From NCBI GenBank assembly GCA_020859745.1, contig JAJBVQ010000064.1, positions 1-10,278 on the forward strand: a stretch of 10,278 nt of DNA. The letters are read 5' to 3'. This document shows, piece by piece, positions 1-6,759 of this stretch. The position numbers and the translations under genes were made by a program. Every line of letters begins with the position of its first letter. The stretch's first letter is position 1. This DNA is from Rikenellaceae bacterium. Lineage in GTDB: Bacteria; Bacteroidota; Bacteroidia; Bacteroidales; Rikenellaceae. The notes under the pieces were generated by a model. That model made no database searches, was not told the origin of the DNA, and saw nothing but the letters and a program-made list of their open reading frames with translations.

Positions 1-178
1 CGACAATTCCGGAGGGGGTTCGGGCGGACGGCGGAATTACCGTCGCGGGCCGATCATTTTCCCGCCGATCATCGGTGGTTTCGGCGGCGGTCGCGGAGGA
101 GGCGGTTTTGGCGGAGGCGGTTTCGGTGGTTTCGGCGGCGGCATGGGCGGCGGCGGTGGCGCCGGACGTTCGTTCTGA
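1..178 (+). CDS. C-terminal end of a glycine-rich, TPM-domain-like protein (partial)
   Basis: An open frame enters from the left edge (codons start at position 2) and ends at TGA 176-178. The roughly 58 visible residues contain an Arg/Asn-rich stretch, a hydrophobic GPIIFPPIIGG segment, and then a long run of Gly with interspersed Phe ending in GAGRSF. A Phe/Gly-rich tail of this kind, ending in a small residue plus an aromatic, is typical of TPM-domain (YgcG/DUF477) membrane-anchored proteins, which often follow lemA. The TPM domain itself would lie upstream of the window, so the family call rests on the tail alone. The stop codon lies only 12 bp before the left end of repeat copy A. It could instead be another Gly-rich envelope protein. 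The reading frame is secure; the function is tentative. Confidence 0.55.
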   Translation, partial: DNSGGGSGGRRNYRRGPIIFPPIIGGFGGGRGGGGFGGGGFGGFGGGMGGGGGAGRSF

Positions 179-190
179 TTATTGAACCGC

Positions 191-579
191 CCGGTTTTGT
201 CACTACCTGCATGGAACCGTACTTATGTTGAGCTTCGGTATTGCTCCTCGCCGCTCGGAAGTGTACAAGCCGGCTAGCACTGCACTCGCCGACAGCATCG
301 GTTGAAAGAAAGGTACCCAAAAGACTTTTGAGCCAGTTGCGCTATTCTTTTGTCTGCCGAAATCCTATATTATGGGCCCGGAGCCAGCGGGGCCAAAACG
401 AGCGAAGCGATGTTGCAGGCCTCGCCGGGGGTGGGTTGCCCTTCGGGCTTCCTTCTGGTGCCTCGGCCATCCAAGCTGGCTTGGCGGCTCTCGGCTACTG
501 CGTCGGTTCGGCCTGCGCGGCTCGCTTCGCTTACCGCCTTAGAGCGGCAGTTCCGTACGACGGGTAGTGATAAAACCGG
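191..579 (+). repeat. Structured intergenic repeat, copy A (upstream of manA)
   Basis: This fills the non-coding gap between the TPM-like gene and manA. It is bounded by an imperfect inverted repeat: CCGGTTTTGTCACTACC at 191-207 and its complement, with one mismatch, at 563-579. Inside are a segment shared with copy B (GGTACCCAAAAGACTTTTG from 312), a GC-rich core closely similar to copy C (about 379-540), and a hairpin at 466-488 whose arms CAAGC/GCTTG close a 2-nt gap, with a bulged C. Relative to copy B it carries about 79 extra bases (about 225-303) at the point where B has a perfect palindrome. The element ends 32 bp before the manA start, and no TAnnTTTG promoter element is seen in it. 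Small open frames in it (241-567, 350-607) are not shared in form with the other copies and look spurious. The repeat is certain; its function is unknown. Confidence 0.8.
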
Positions 580-611
580 ACAATTAAAAAACATAAACGA
601 AATATAGAGAG

Positions 612-1583
612 ATGCTTTACCCACTGAAATTCAGGCCTATTTACAAAGAACGCATCTGGGGCGGGCGTAAGATAGAGACCGCCTTCGGCAAGAAACTGCC
701 CGAAGGGGAGAAGATCGGCGAGAGCTGGGAGCTGTCCGGCGTCGACGGCGACGTCTCCGTCGTCTCCAACGGAAAGCTCAAAGGCAACAGCCTGCAGGAA
801 CTGATCGAGATCTACATGGGCGACCTGGTCGGGGACAAAGTGTTCGATCAATACGGCGAGGAATTCCCCCTGCTCATCAAACTCATCGACGCCGACGACA
901 ACCTTTCGATACAGGTGCATCCCGACGACAAGCTCGCCGCCGAGCGGCACCACTCCTTCGGCAAGACCGAGATGTGGTACGTCGTGGGACACGAGCCTGG
1001 GGCCGAGCTTTACCTGGGCTTCAACCAGCCGGTGACCAAGGAAAAATACCTCGAATACCTCAATGCCGGACGGCTTGCAGAGCTGCTGACCGCCTATAAA
1101 GTGCAGGACGGCGACTCCTATTTTATTCCCGCCGGGACGATCCACGCCATCGGCAAAGGGCTGCTGATCGCCGAGATCCAGCAGACCTCCGATATCACCT
1201 ACCGCGTGTTCGACTGGAACCGCGTCGATCCCAAGACCGGGAAAGGGCGCGAGCTCCATACCGAACTGGCGCTGGACGCCATCGAATACAAATCCCGGTC
1301 GGACTACAAGACCGTGGCTGGGCCGAAAGTCAATGCCCCGGTGACCCTGGAGAAATGCCCCTATTTCCAGACCAACTCCCTGATCGTGGAGGGCGAGACC
1401 GTGCGGGATTACGCCCCGTTGGACTCTTTCGTGATCTACATCTGCCTCGACGGCAGCCTGGAGCTGGAGTACGAAGGCGGAACCGAGACCGTGAAGAAAG
1501 GGGAGACCGTGCTGCTCCCTGCCGAGATCGACGAAGTGACCCTCAAAGGGCAGGGGAAAGTGCTGGAAGTGTATATACCTTAA
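612..1583 (+). CDS. manA: Mannose-6-phosphate isomerase, class I
   Basis: A 323-residue cytosolic Zn enzyme interconverting mannose 6-phosphate and fructose 6-phosphate, linking mannose use to GDP-mannose synthesis and glycolysis. Length matches the short bacterial class I form (about 315-320 aa) rather than the longer enterobacterial one. The metal-site motifs are visible: Q101 and H103 in SIQVHPDD, E120 in KTEMWYV, and H178 in GTIHAIGKG. The conserved arginine is R198 in ITYRVFDW. The N-terminus (PLKFRPIYKERIWGG) is typical, supporting ATG 612; a purine-rich AGAGAG lies just before it. The 14-bp gap to the next gene suggests co-transcription. Repeat copy A ends 32 bp upstream, leaving little room for a separate promoter, so transcription must start in the repeat or read through from the TPM-like gene. 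Confidence 0.93.
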   Translation: MLYPLKFRPIYKERIWGGRKIETAFGKKLPEGEKIGESWELSGVDGDVSVVSNGKLKGNSLQELIEIYMGDLVGDKVFDQYGEEFPLLIKLIDADDNLSIQVHPDDKLAAERHHSFGKTEMWYVVGHEPGAELYLGFNQPVTKEKYLEYLNAGRLAELLTAYKVQDGDSYFIPAGTIHAIGKGLLIAEIQQTSDITYRVFDWNRVDPKTGKGRELHTELALDAIEYKSRSDYKTVAGPKVNAPVTLEKCPYFQTNSLIVEGETVRDYAPLDSFVIYICLDGSLELEYEGGTETVKKGETVLLPAEIDEVTLKGQGKVLEVYIP

Positions 1584-1597
1584 TTCATTACAAAATC

Positions 1598-2062
1598 ATG
1601 GGAAAATTCAGACATTGGATCGCCGCCGCGGCTTTCATGCTCATCGGGAGCGCTTCGTGGGCACAGGCCCCTGCGCAGGAGCCGGATCAATGCGCCGCCG
1701 TGCGCGCCGCGCTGCGGCAGGACGGAACCGATTCCACCGCCGTCGTCTCGTGCGGGAACGAAGAACTGCTGACCTGCTTCCGTAAGGGAGGCAAGGCGAT
1801 GATGCTGGTCGACGACCCCGACGCCGAGATCTGGGGCGTTTCCGAAAACGGGACCAAGGACGACGGCTGGATCGCCGTGTTCAACAAAAGCGCCGACGCC
1901 GAATCCGTGTTTGTGGTGAGCCATGAGGAGATGGGGCTTCAGACCTGCCCCGGGAACTACGCCCTGCTGGACGTATGGGGCCGCGGGCCGCTCCGCATGG
2001 GGCAGGAGGTGACCGTCAAACCTAAAGGAGTGCTGTTTATCCGGTACCGCTCGCTGGATTGA
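1598..2062 (+). CDS. Small exported protein resembling the C-terminal domain of GH27 alpha-galactosidases
   Basis: A 154-residue protein. I chose ATG 1598 because it begins a clear Sec signal peptide: a basic start (MGKFRHW), an alanine-rich core, and a likely cleavage after A22 (ASWA|QAPA). Longer upstream extensions of this frame run inside manA. The mature part has a pattern reminiscent of the beta-sandwich that follows the catalytic barrel in GH27 alpha-galactosidases: DAEIWGVSENG (residues 75-85), GWIAVFNKSADAESVFVV (90-107), YALLDVWGRGPL (121-132), then KGVLFIRYRS (143-152). NEELL at 54-58 even resembles the end of that barrel. The catalytic barrel is absent. Four cysteines (32, 52, 60, 117) could form disulfides in the periplasm. 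It sits 14 bp after manA, probably in the same operon. The role is unknown: it could be a carbohydrate-binding accessory, a relic, or an unrelated beta-sandwich. Confidence 0.75.
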   Translation: MGKFRHWIAAAAFMLIGSASWAQAPAQEPDQCAAVRAALRQDGTDSTAVVSCGNEELLTCFRKGGKAMMLVDDPDAEIWGVSENGTKDDGWIAVFNKSADAESVFVVSHEEMGLQTCPGNYALLDVWGRGPLRMGQEVTVKPKGVLFIRYRSLD

Positions 2063-2081
2063 AACTTTTTCCGGCCCGGGA

Positions 2082-2111
2082 TTGGAAGTCGGGAAAAAAA
2101 TGCTATCTTTG
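2082..2111 (+). promoter_or_regulatory. Bacteroidota-type promoter of rpsO
   Basis: A perfect -7 element TATCTTTG (2104-2111) has a TTG at 2082-2084, 19 bp upstream, matching the usual -33/-7 arrangement for the Bacteroidota primary sigma factor. The start site would lie near 2117, giving a leader of about 27 nt before the rpsO ATG at 2144. Confidence 0.8.
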
Positions 2112-2143
2112 CCCCGCTTCTAATTAATAGACCGTATAATTAC

Positions 2144-2419
2144 ATGAGCAACTACATCAACACCGAAAAGAAACAGGAACTGTTTCAGAACTACGGCAAA
2201 GACGCCAAGAACACCGGCTCCGCCGAAAGCCAGATCGCGCTCTTCTCTTACCGGATCGCGCACCTGACCGAACACCTCAAGCAGCACAAACACGACTACA
2301 ACACGCAGCGCGCCCTGCTCAAACTGGTGGGTAAACGCCGCAGCATGCTCGACTACCTGGTGAAAACCGACATCGAGCGCTACCGGGCCATCGTCAAGGC
2401 GCTGGGCTTGCGTAAGTAA
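2144..2419 (+). CDS. rpsO: 30S ribosomal protein S15
   Basis: A 91-residue primary 16S rRNA-binding protein of the small-subunit platform, which also contributes to an intersubunit bridge. The length matches the family (89 aa in E. coli). Family signatures are clear: NTGSAESQIALFSYRIAHLTEHL (about residues 23-45), then HKHDYNTQRALLKLVGKRRSMLDYL (48-72), which includes the conserved His-Asp rRNA-contact region, and a C-terminal YRAIVKALGLRK. The start at 2144 is fixed by the N-terminus and the promoter just upstream. In E. coli, S15 represses its own translation through a pseudoknot in a longer leader; the predicted leader here (about 27 nt) looks too short for that. pnp follows 138 bp downstream, the widely conserved order, but behind a strong terminator. 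Confidence 0.97.
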   Translation: MSNYINTEKKQELFQNYGKDAKNTGSAESQIALFSYRIAHLTEHLKQHKHDYNTQRALLKLVGKRRSMLDYLVKTDIERYRAIVKALGLRK

Positions 2420-2438
2420 TTTTATTTCAGCCGAAAGG

Positions 2439-2480
2439 GACGGTTTCTTTGCTGTTTGCAAAGAAACCGTCGTCTTTTTT
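2439..2480 (+). terminator. Strong intrinsic terminator of rpsO
   Basis: A perfect 14-bp stem (2439-2452 with 2458-2471, 5-nt loop) is followed by GTCTTTTTT. It sits 19 bp after the rpsO stop and should end most rpsO transcripts. Confidence 0.93.
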
Positions 2481-2487
2481 ACGAATA

Positions 2488-2522
2488 ACGGGCTTTCTGC
2501 GCTTGCGCGGCCCGTTTTTTTT
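2488..2522 (+). terminator. Second terminator-like hairpin, overlapping the pnp promoter
   Basis: ACGGGC (2488-2493) pairs with GCCCGT (2510-2515), with a possible small inner GCGC helix, and is followed by an unbroken T run to 2522. The candidate -33 TTG of the pnp promoter (2503-2505) lies in the loop region, so terminator and promoter are interleaved. It could be a back-up terminator for rpsO, or a stabilising 5' structure for read-through pnp RNA. Confidence 0.7.
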
Positions 2523-2531
2523 GTATCTTAG
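2503..2531 (+). promoter_or_regulatory. Probable pnp promoter
   Basis: TATCTTAG (2524-2531) matches the Bacteroidota -7 consensus TAnnTTTG at all but one specified base, with TTG at 2503-2505, 18 bp upstream. Transcription would start near 2537, leaving a leader of about 20 nt before ATG 2558. Independent initiation fits with the terminators just upstream. Confidence 0.6.
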
Positions 2532-2557
2532 CCCCAAATTTTCAAGGAAAAAACACA

Positions 2558-4699
2558 ATGTATTACAACGCAACCCAAAAAAACATCGAACTCAGCGGGG
2601 GACGCACCATCCAGATCGAGACCGGCAAGCTGGCCAAGCAGGCCGACGGCGCGGTGGTCGTGCGCCAGGGAGACACCATGCTGCTGGCTACCGTCGTGGC
2701 GGCTAAAGACGCCAAGGAAGACGTGGACTTCATGCCCCTTTCCGTAGAATATAAAGAGAAATACGCGGCCAACGGCCGTTTCCCCGGCGGGTTCCTCAAG
2801 CGCGAGGCACGCCCGTCCGATTATGAGATCCTCGTGTCGCGCCTGATCGACCGCGCCCTGCGTCCGCTGTTCCCCAGCGACTATCACGCGGAAGTGTTCG
2901 TGACCGTCACCCTGCTGTCGGCCGATCCCGATATCCAGCCCGATGCTTTGGCAGGGTTGGCCGCTTCGGCCGCGCTGGCCGTATCGACCGTACCGTTCGG
3001 CGGCCCGATCTCGGAGGTTCGCGTGGCGCGGATCAACGGCGAGTTCGTCATCAACCCGACCTTCTCGCAGATGGCCGGCGACGCCTGCGACCTCGACATT
3101 ATGGTGGCCGCCACCGAGGACAATATCATGATGGTCGAAGGCGAAATGAAAGAGGTGTCCGAAGCTGTGATGCTCGACGCCATTAAATTCGCCCACGAAG
3201 AGATCAAAAAGCAGTGCCGGGCGCAGATCGAACTGATGCAGGAGGTCGGCAAGGCCGAAAAACGCACCTACTGCCACGAGCAGAACGACTGGGCGCTGCG
3301 CGACGCCGTGGCCGGGGCTACCTACGACAAAGTGTACGAAATCGCCAAAAGCCAACTGCCCAAGCACGAGCGCAGCGACAAGTTCGACGAGATACTGGAC
3401 CGGTACCTCTCCGAATTCGAAGCGCAGCACGGCGCCGAGGAGCTGGCCGCGAAGAAAAGCATGATCTGCCGCTACTTCCACGACTATTCGCTCAAACCCG
3501 CCATGCGCAATATGATCCTGAACGAAGGGGTGCGTCTGGACGGACGTAAGACCACGGAGATCAGGCCGATATGGTGCGAAGTGGGGTATCTGCCCGCGCC
3601 TCACGGCTCGGCCGTATTTACGCGCGGCGAAACGCAGTCGCTGACCACCGTGACGCTTGGCACAAAACTTGATGAAAAAATGATCGACGACGTCCTGCGC
3701 GAAGGGACCGAGCGATTCGTTCTTCACTATAATTTTCCGCCTTTTTCGACCGGCGAAGCGCGTCCGGCACGGGGTTTGTCACGTCGGGAGATCGGACACG
3801 GCAACCTGGCGTTCCGCGCCTTGAAGCCGATGATCCCGGATGCCAGCGTTTGCCCGTATGCCATCCGCGTGGTGTCCGACATCCTGGAGTCCAACGGCTC
3901 GTCGTCGATGGCGACCGTTTGCGCAGGGACTCTGGCCCTGATGGACGCCGGGGTGCAGATCAAAAAGCCGGTATCGGGGATCGCCATGGGGCTGATCGCC
4001 GAAGGGGACCGGGTCGCCGTTCTTTCCGATATCTTGGGTGACGAAGACCACCTGGGGGATATGGACTTCAAAGTGACCGGGACTGCCGACGGCATCACCG
4101 CCACCCAGATGGACATCAAGGTAGACGGTTTGAGCTATGACGTGCTGGCCGCCGCGTTGGAGCAGGCGCGCCAGGGGCGGATGTATATCCTCGGCAAACT
4201 GACCGAGACCATCGCCGAGCCGCGTGCGGACTACAAGCCCCATGTGCCGCGCATGGTACAGATCACCATCCCGAAAGACTTTATCGGCGCCGTGATCGGC
4301 CCGGGCGGGAAGGTGATCCAGGAGATGCAGAAAGAGACCGGGACGACCATCACCATCACCGAGGAGGGCGAAGTGGGTAAAGTGGACGTGTTCGGCGCCA
4401 ACAAAGAGGGAGTGGATGCGGCGATCGCCAAGATCAAAGGGATCACGGCCGTGCCGGAAGTGGGAACGATCTATCACGGCAAAGTGAAGACGATAGTCGC
4501 CTTCGGGGCGTTCGTCGAGATCCTGCCGGGCAAGGACGGCCTGCTGCACATCTCCGAGATCGCACACCGCCGCTTCGAAACGATGGAAGAGACGGGCCTG
4601 AAGGAGGGCGACCAGATCGACGTGAAGCTGATCGGGGTCGATCCCAAGAACGGCAAACTGAAACTCTCGCGCAAAGTGCTGATCGACAAAGAACAGTAG
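2558..4699 (+). CDS. pnp: Polyribonucleotide nucleotidyltransferase (PNPase)
   Basis: A 713-residue phosphorolytic 3'-5' exoribonuclease that degrades RNA to nucleoside diphosphates and can add tails in reverse; a trimer in the cytosol. Domain order is standard: a first RNase PH domain (about 10-240, with FPGGFLKREARPSDYE), an alpha-helical linker (about 240-325), and a second RNase PH domain (about 325-560) carrying the phosphate-binding SSS at 448-450 and the catalytic acidic motif DILGDEDHLGDMDF, with D495 and D501 matching E. coli D486 and D492. A KH domain follows, with GxxG at 581-584, then an S1 domain (about 635-707, GTIYHGKVKTIVAFGAFVE). All key residues are present. ATG 2558 fits the family N-terminus and the upstream promoter. 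The E. coli RNase III autoregulatory leader hairpin is not possible in the predicted 20-nt leader. Confidence 0.97.
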   Translation: MYYNATQKNIELSGGRTIQIETGKLAKQADGAVVVRQGDTMLLATVVAAKDAKEDVDFMPLSVEYKEKYAANGRFPGGFLKREARPSDYEILVSRLIDRALRPLFPSDYHAEVFVTVTLLSADPDIQPDALAGLAASAALAVSTVPFGGPISEVRVARINGEFVINPTFSQMAGDACDLDIMVAATEDNIMMVEGEMKEVSEAVMLDAIKFAHEEIKKQCRAQIELMQEVGKAEKRTYCHEQNDWALRDAVAGATYDKVYEIAKSQLPKHERSDKFDEILDRYLSEFEAQHGAEELAAKKSMICRYFHDYSLKPAMRNMILNEGVRLDGRKTTEIRPIWCEVGYLPAPHGSAVFTRGETQSLTTVTLGTKLDEKMIDDVLREGTERFVLHYNFPPFSTGEARPARGLSRREIGHGNLAFRALKPMIPDASVCPYAIRVVSDILESNGSSSMATVCAGTLALMDAGVQIKKPVSGIAMGLIAEGDRVAVLSDILGDEDHLGDMDFKVTGTADGITATQMDIKVDGLSYDVLAAALEQARQGRMYILGKLTETIAEPRADYKPHVPRMVQITIPKDFIGAVIGPGGKVIQEMQKETGTTITITEEGEVGKVDVFGANKEGVDAAIAKIKGITAVPEVGTIYHGKVKTIVAFGAFVEILPGKDGLLHISEIAHRRFETMEETGLKEGDQIDVKLIGVDPKNGKLKLSRKVLIDKEQ

Positions 4700-4813
4700 A
4701 GACAAAGAAACTTCGGAAACAACCGAAATATATAGTCGCGGAAGCCGGAATTCCGAGGAAAAGCGCAAAGGATTTTTTTCGCAGCTCCTAAAGAATTTTC
4801 CGAAACAATTTCG

Positions 4814-4821
4814 TAACTTTG
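4814..4821 (+). promoter_or_regulatory. -7 promoter element of the OmpA-like/TPR lipoprotein gene
   Basis: TAACTTTG is a perfect TAnnTTTG match. No convincing TTG is seen about 19 bp upstream; the region is AT-rich (AAGAATTTTCC). The predicted start near 4828 gives a leader of about 56 nt that is rich in A and AATAA/AATTAA, typical of efficiently translated Bacteroidota mRNAs. Confidence 0.65.
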
Positions 4822-4883
4822 TATTTCCTTCAATGGAGTGGATAGAAAACAATAAAAACCAATTAAATAACAATTAACTGATT

Positions 4884-6620
4884 ATGAGAAAGTTTTTAAA
4901 CATCAGTCTCGCGGTCATCGCTGCGTCGGCTCTTCTCACCAGCTGTAACTGCTTCAGCAAGATGATGAAGAAGACCGCACAGGGCATTACGGTTACCTGC
5001 GCTCCGGAAGTGGTTACCCTCAAGGGTGACAACGCCGTGACCACCATCACCGTGAACATCCCGGCCAAAGCATTCCACAAACAGGGCGTGCTGAAAGTGA
5101 CTCCGGTGATCGTTTCGGCCATCGACGGCAGCGAATACGCCGGCGAACCGAAATTCCTCCAGGGGGAAAAGGTACAGGACAACTATACCGTCATTCCTTA
5201 CTCGGGCGGCTCTTTCACCATGGATGTAGCGATCCCGTACAACCCGTCGATGCGCCTGTCGCAGCTCGTACTCAAAGCTGAGGCCAAGTGCTTGAAAGGC
5301 GGTAAGAAGATCAAGAACTTCACCGAATACAAGACCCCGATCGTGGTTGCCAACGGTGTAAGCTCGCTGCAGCTCATGGCCGACAACTATGCGAAAGTGG
5401 CTATCGCTCCGGATGCTTTCCAGCGCGTGACCAACATTTCGGAATCGGCTAAGATCATGTTCGTGATCAACCGGGCCAACGTTCGCTCGAACCAGCTCTC
5501 TAAGGAAGACATCAAATCCCTGCAGGACTTCATCATCGCAAACTCGGGCGATGCTAAGAAGAAAGTAGGCGATGTTTACACTCAGGCATATGCTTCTCCG
5601 GACGGCCCGCTGGCTTTCAACGACAAACTGTCCAAAGAACGCGGTACCTCTACCCACAAGGCCATGAGCGCCAAGTTCAAGAAAGACAAAGTGCCGGCTG
5701 ACACCAAGTTCGACATCAACGCGATGGGCGAAGACTGGGAAGGCTTCAAGGAACTGGTCGAAAAATCGGATATCCCGGACAAAGCGCTGATCCTCCAGGT
5801 ACTGTCTATGTACAGCGATCCGCAGGTTCGCGACCGCGAGATCAAGAACATGAGCGCCGCTTTCAAAGTGCTGGCTGAAAAGATCCTTCCGGAACTGCGC
5901 CGTTCGAAAATGACCGTTAACGTTCAGGTCGAAGGTCTGACCGACAACGAGCTGAAAGAAGCTGTCGCTACCGACATCAACAAGCTGAACGTGGAAGAGA
6001 TGCTGTTCGCTGCCACCCTGTACAACGACAACGCTACCAAGGCTAAGATCTATAAAGCCGCTGCCGAAAAATACAACTGCTACCGCGGTTACAACAACCT
6101 CGGCGTGGTTCTGGCCAACGAAGGCGATTACGCAGGTGCCAAAGCCGCTTTCCTGAAAGCCGCTTCGCTGAACAACACCGACCCGAACGTCATCAACAAC
6201 CTGGGTGTCGTAGCTCTGGCCGAAGGCAAAAAGGCTGAAGCAGCCAAATTCTTCGCTGCCTCTTCCGCACCGGAAGCTAAATACAACAAGGGTCTCGTTG
6301 AACTGGCTAACGGTAACTACGCCGCTGCCGCTCGTACCCTCGACGGTTACAACCAGGCACTGGCCGAACTGCTGAACGGCAACGTGGCCAAAGCTAAACA
6401 GCAGCTGGCAGGTATGAACACTTGGCGTGCCAACTATGTGAAAGCGGTTATCGCTGCACAGGAAGGTGATGCTAACGCTCTGATCTCGAACCTGAAGGCC
6501 GCTATCGCTCAGAACCCGGAAGCTGCCGAACTGGCTGCAACCGAAGTGAACTTCTACAACTTCTTCGAACATGCACAGTTCGTGGAGATCGTGAAAGTGA
6601 AAGTGAAAATGAAATACTAG
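4884..6620 (+). CDS. Abundant lipoprotein with degenerate OmpA-like region and C-terminal TPR-like repeats
   Basis: A 578-residue predicted lipoprotein. The signal peptide ends in the lipobox LLTSC, with C21 the acylated cysteine; the next residues (NCFSKMMKK) are basic, lacking the acidic surface-export signal of Bacteroidota, so a periplasm-facing location is likelier. Residues about 30-160 are a beta-rich domain. About 188-350 resemble an OmpA C-terminal fold: VINRANV, then YASPDGPLAFNDKLSKERG (235-253), then GEDWEGFKELVE (282-293). The usual GHTDS of peptidoglycan-binding OmpA domains is here AYAS, so the binding Asp is replaced, although R253 aligns with the conserved Arg. About 380-560 hold TPR-like helices (YNNLGVVLANEGDYAGAKAAFLKAA at 403-427, repeated around 436-460). 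Codon use is strongly biased (GCT, GGT, GTT, CTG, AAC) compared with neighbours, which suggests high expression. A likely envelope scaffold; the specific role is unknown. Confidence 0.88.
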   Translation: MRKFLNISLAVIAASALLTSCNCFSKMMKKTAQGITVTCAPEVVTLKGDNAVTTITVNIPAKAFHKQGVLKVTPVIVSAIDGSEYAGEPKFLQGEKVQDNYTVIPYSGGSFTMDVAIPYNPSMRLSQLVLKAEAKCLKGGKKIKNFTEYKTPIVVANGVSSLQLMADNYAKVAIAPDAFQRVTNISESAKIMFVINRANVRSNQLSKEDIKSLQDFIIANSGDAKKKVGDVYTQAYASPDGPLAFNDKLSKERGTSTHKAMSAKFKKDKVPADTKFDINAMGEDWEGFKELVEKSDIPDKALILQVLSMYSDPQVRDREIKNMSAAFKVLAEKILPELRRSKMTVNVQVEGLTDNELKEAVATDINKLNVEEMLFAATLYNDNATKAKIYKAAAEKYNCYRGYNNLGVVLANEGDYAGAKAAFLKAASLNNTDPNVINNLGVVALAEGKKAEAAKFFAASSAPEAKYNKGLVELANGNYAAAARTLDGYNQALAELLNGNVAKAKQQLAGMNTWRANYVKAVIAAQEGDANALISNLKAAIAQNPEAAELAATEVNFYNFFEHAQFVEIVKVKVKMKY

Positions 6621-6645
6621 TCGGTTTCTGAACAGAGAGGTATAT

Positions 6646-6686
6646 GATGCCCGGCGCTGTCCACAGCGCCGGGCATCTTTCGTTTT
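6646..6686 (+). terminator. Intrinsic terminator of the lipoprotein gene
   Basis: GATGCCCGGCGCTGT (6646-6660) and its exact complement (6663-6677) form a perfect stem, followed by TTTCGTTTT. It lies 25 bp after the stop codon. The very GC-rich stem suits a strongly transcribed gene. Confidence 0.93.
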
Positions 6687-6739
6687 AAGGGGAGGGGCGA
6701 TTAGGTATTTGGACTTAGTGCAACCTCGGGGAGAATCGC

Positions 6740-6747
6740 TATCTTTG
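6740..6747 (+). promoter_or_regulatory. -7 promoter element of smpB; decides the start codon
   Basis: TATCTTTG is a perfect match to TAnnTTTG. The expected start near 6753-6755 leaves a leader of only a few nucleotides before ATG 6760. This rules out the upstream in-frame TTG at 6709 for transcripts from this promoter. A TTTG at 6708-6711 is too far upstream (28 bp) to be an ideal -33 element. Confidence 0.7.
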
Positions 6748-6759
6748 CACACGGAAATT

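Noticed and set aside
241..607. Small open frames of 108 and 85 codons inside repeat copy A
   Set aside because: No ribosome-binding context, frames not preserved in copies B and C, and the nucleotide pattern shows hairpin rather than codon conservation.
2063..2100. Possible terminator after the GH27-like gene (CCCG...CGGG flanked by T and A runs)
   Set aside because: Only a 4-bp core stem with a large loop and mismatches in the flanks; it also overlaps the -33 region of rpsO.
4700..4813. Possible pnp terminator: TTCGG/CCGAA hairpin, the CGGAATTCCG palindrome and a later T run
   Set aside because: The stems are only 5 bp and are not directly followed by the T run, so I could not support a terminator call.
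2528..4873. Long minus-strand frames (399 and 364 codons) opposite pnp
   Set aside because: They are antisense to a complete, motif-perfect PNPase and show no domain resemblance.
6709..6759. Longer SmpB start at TTG 6709
   Set aside because: The 17 extra residues are not family-like and the -7 element TATCTTTG (6740-6747) lies inside this stretch.
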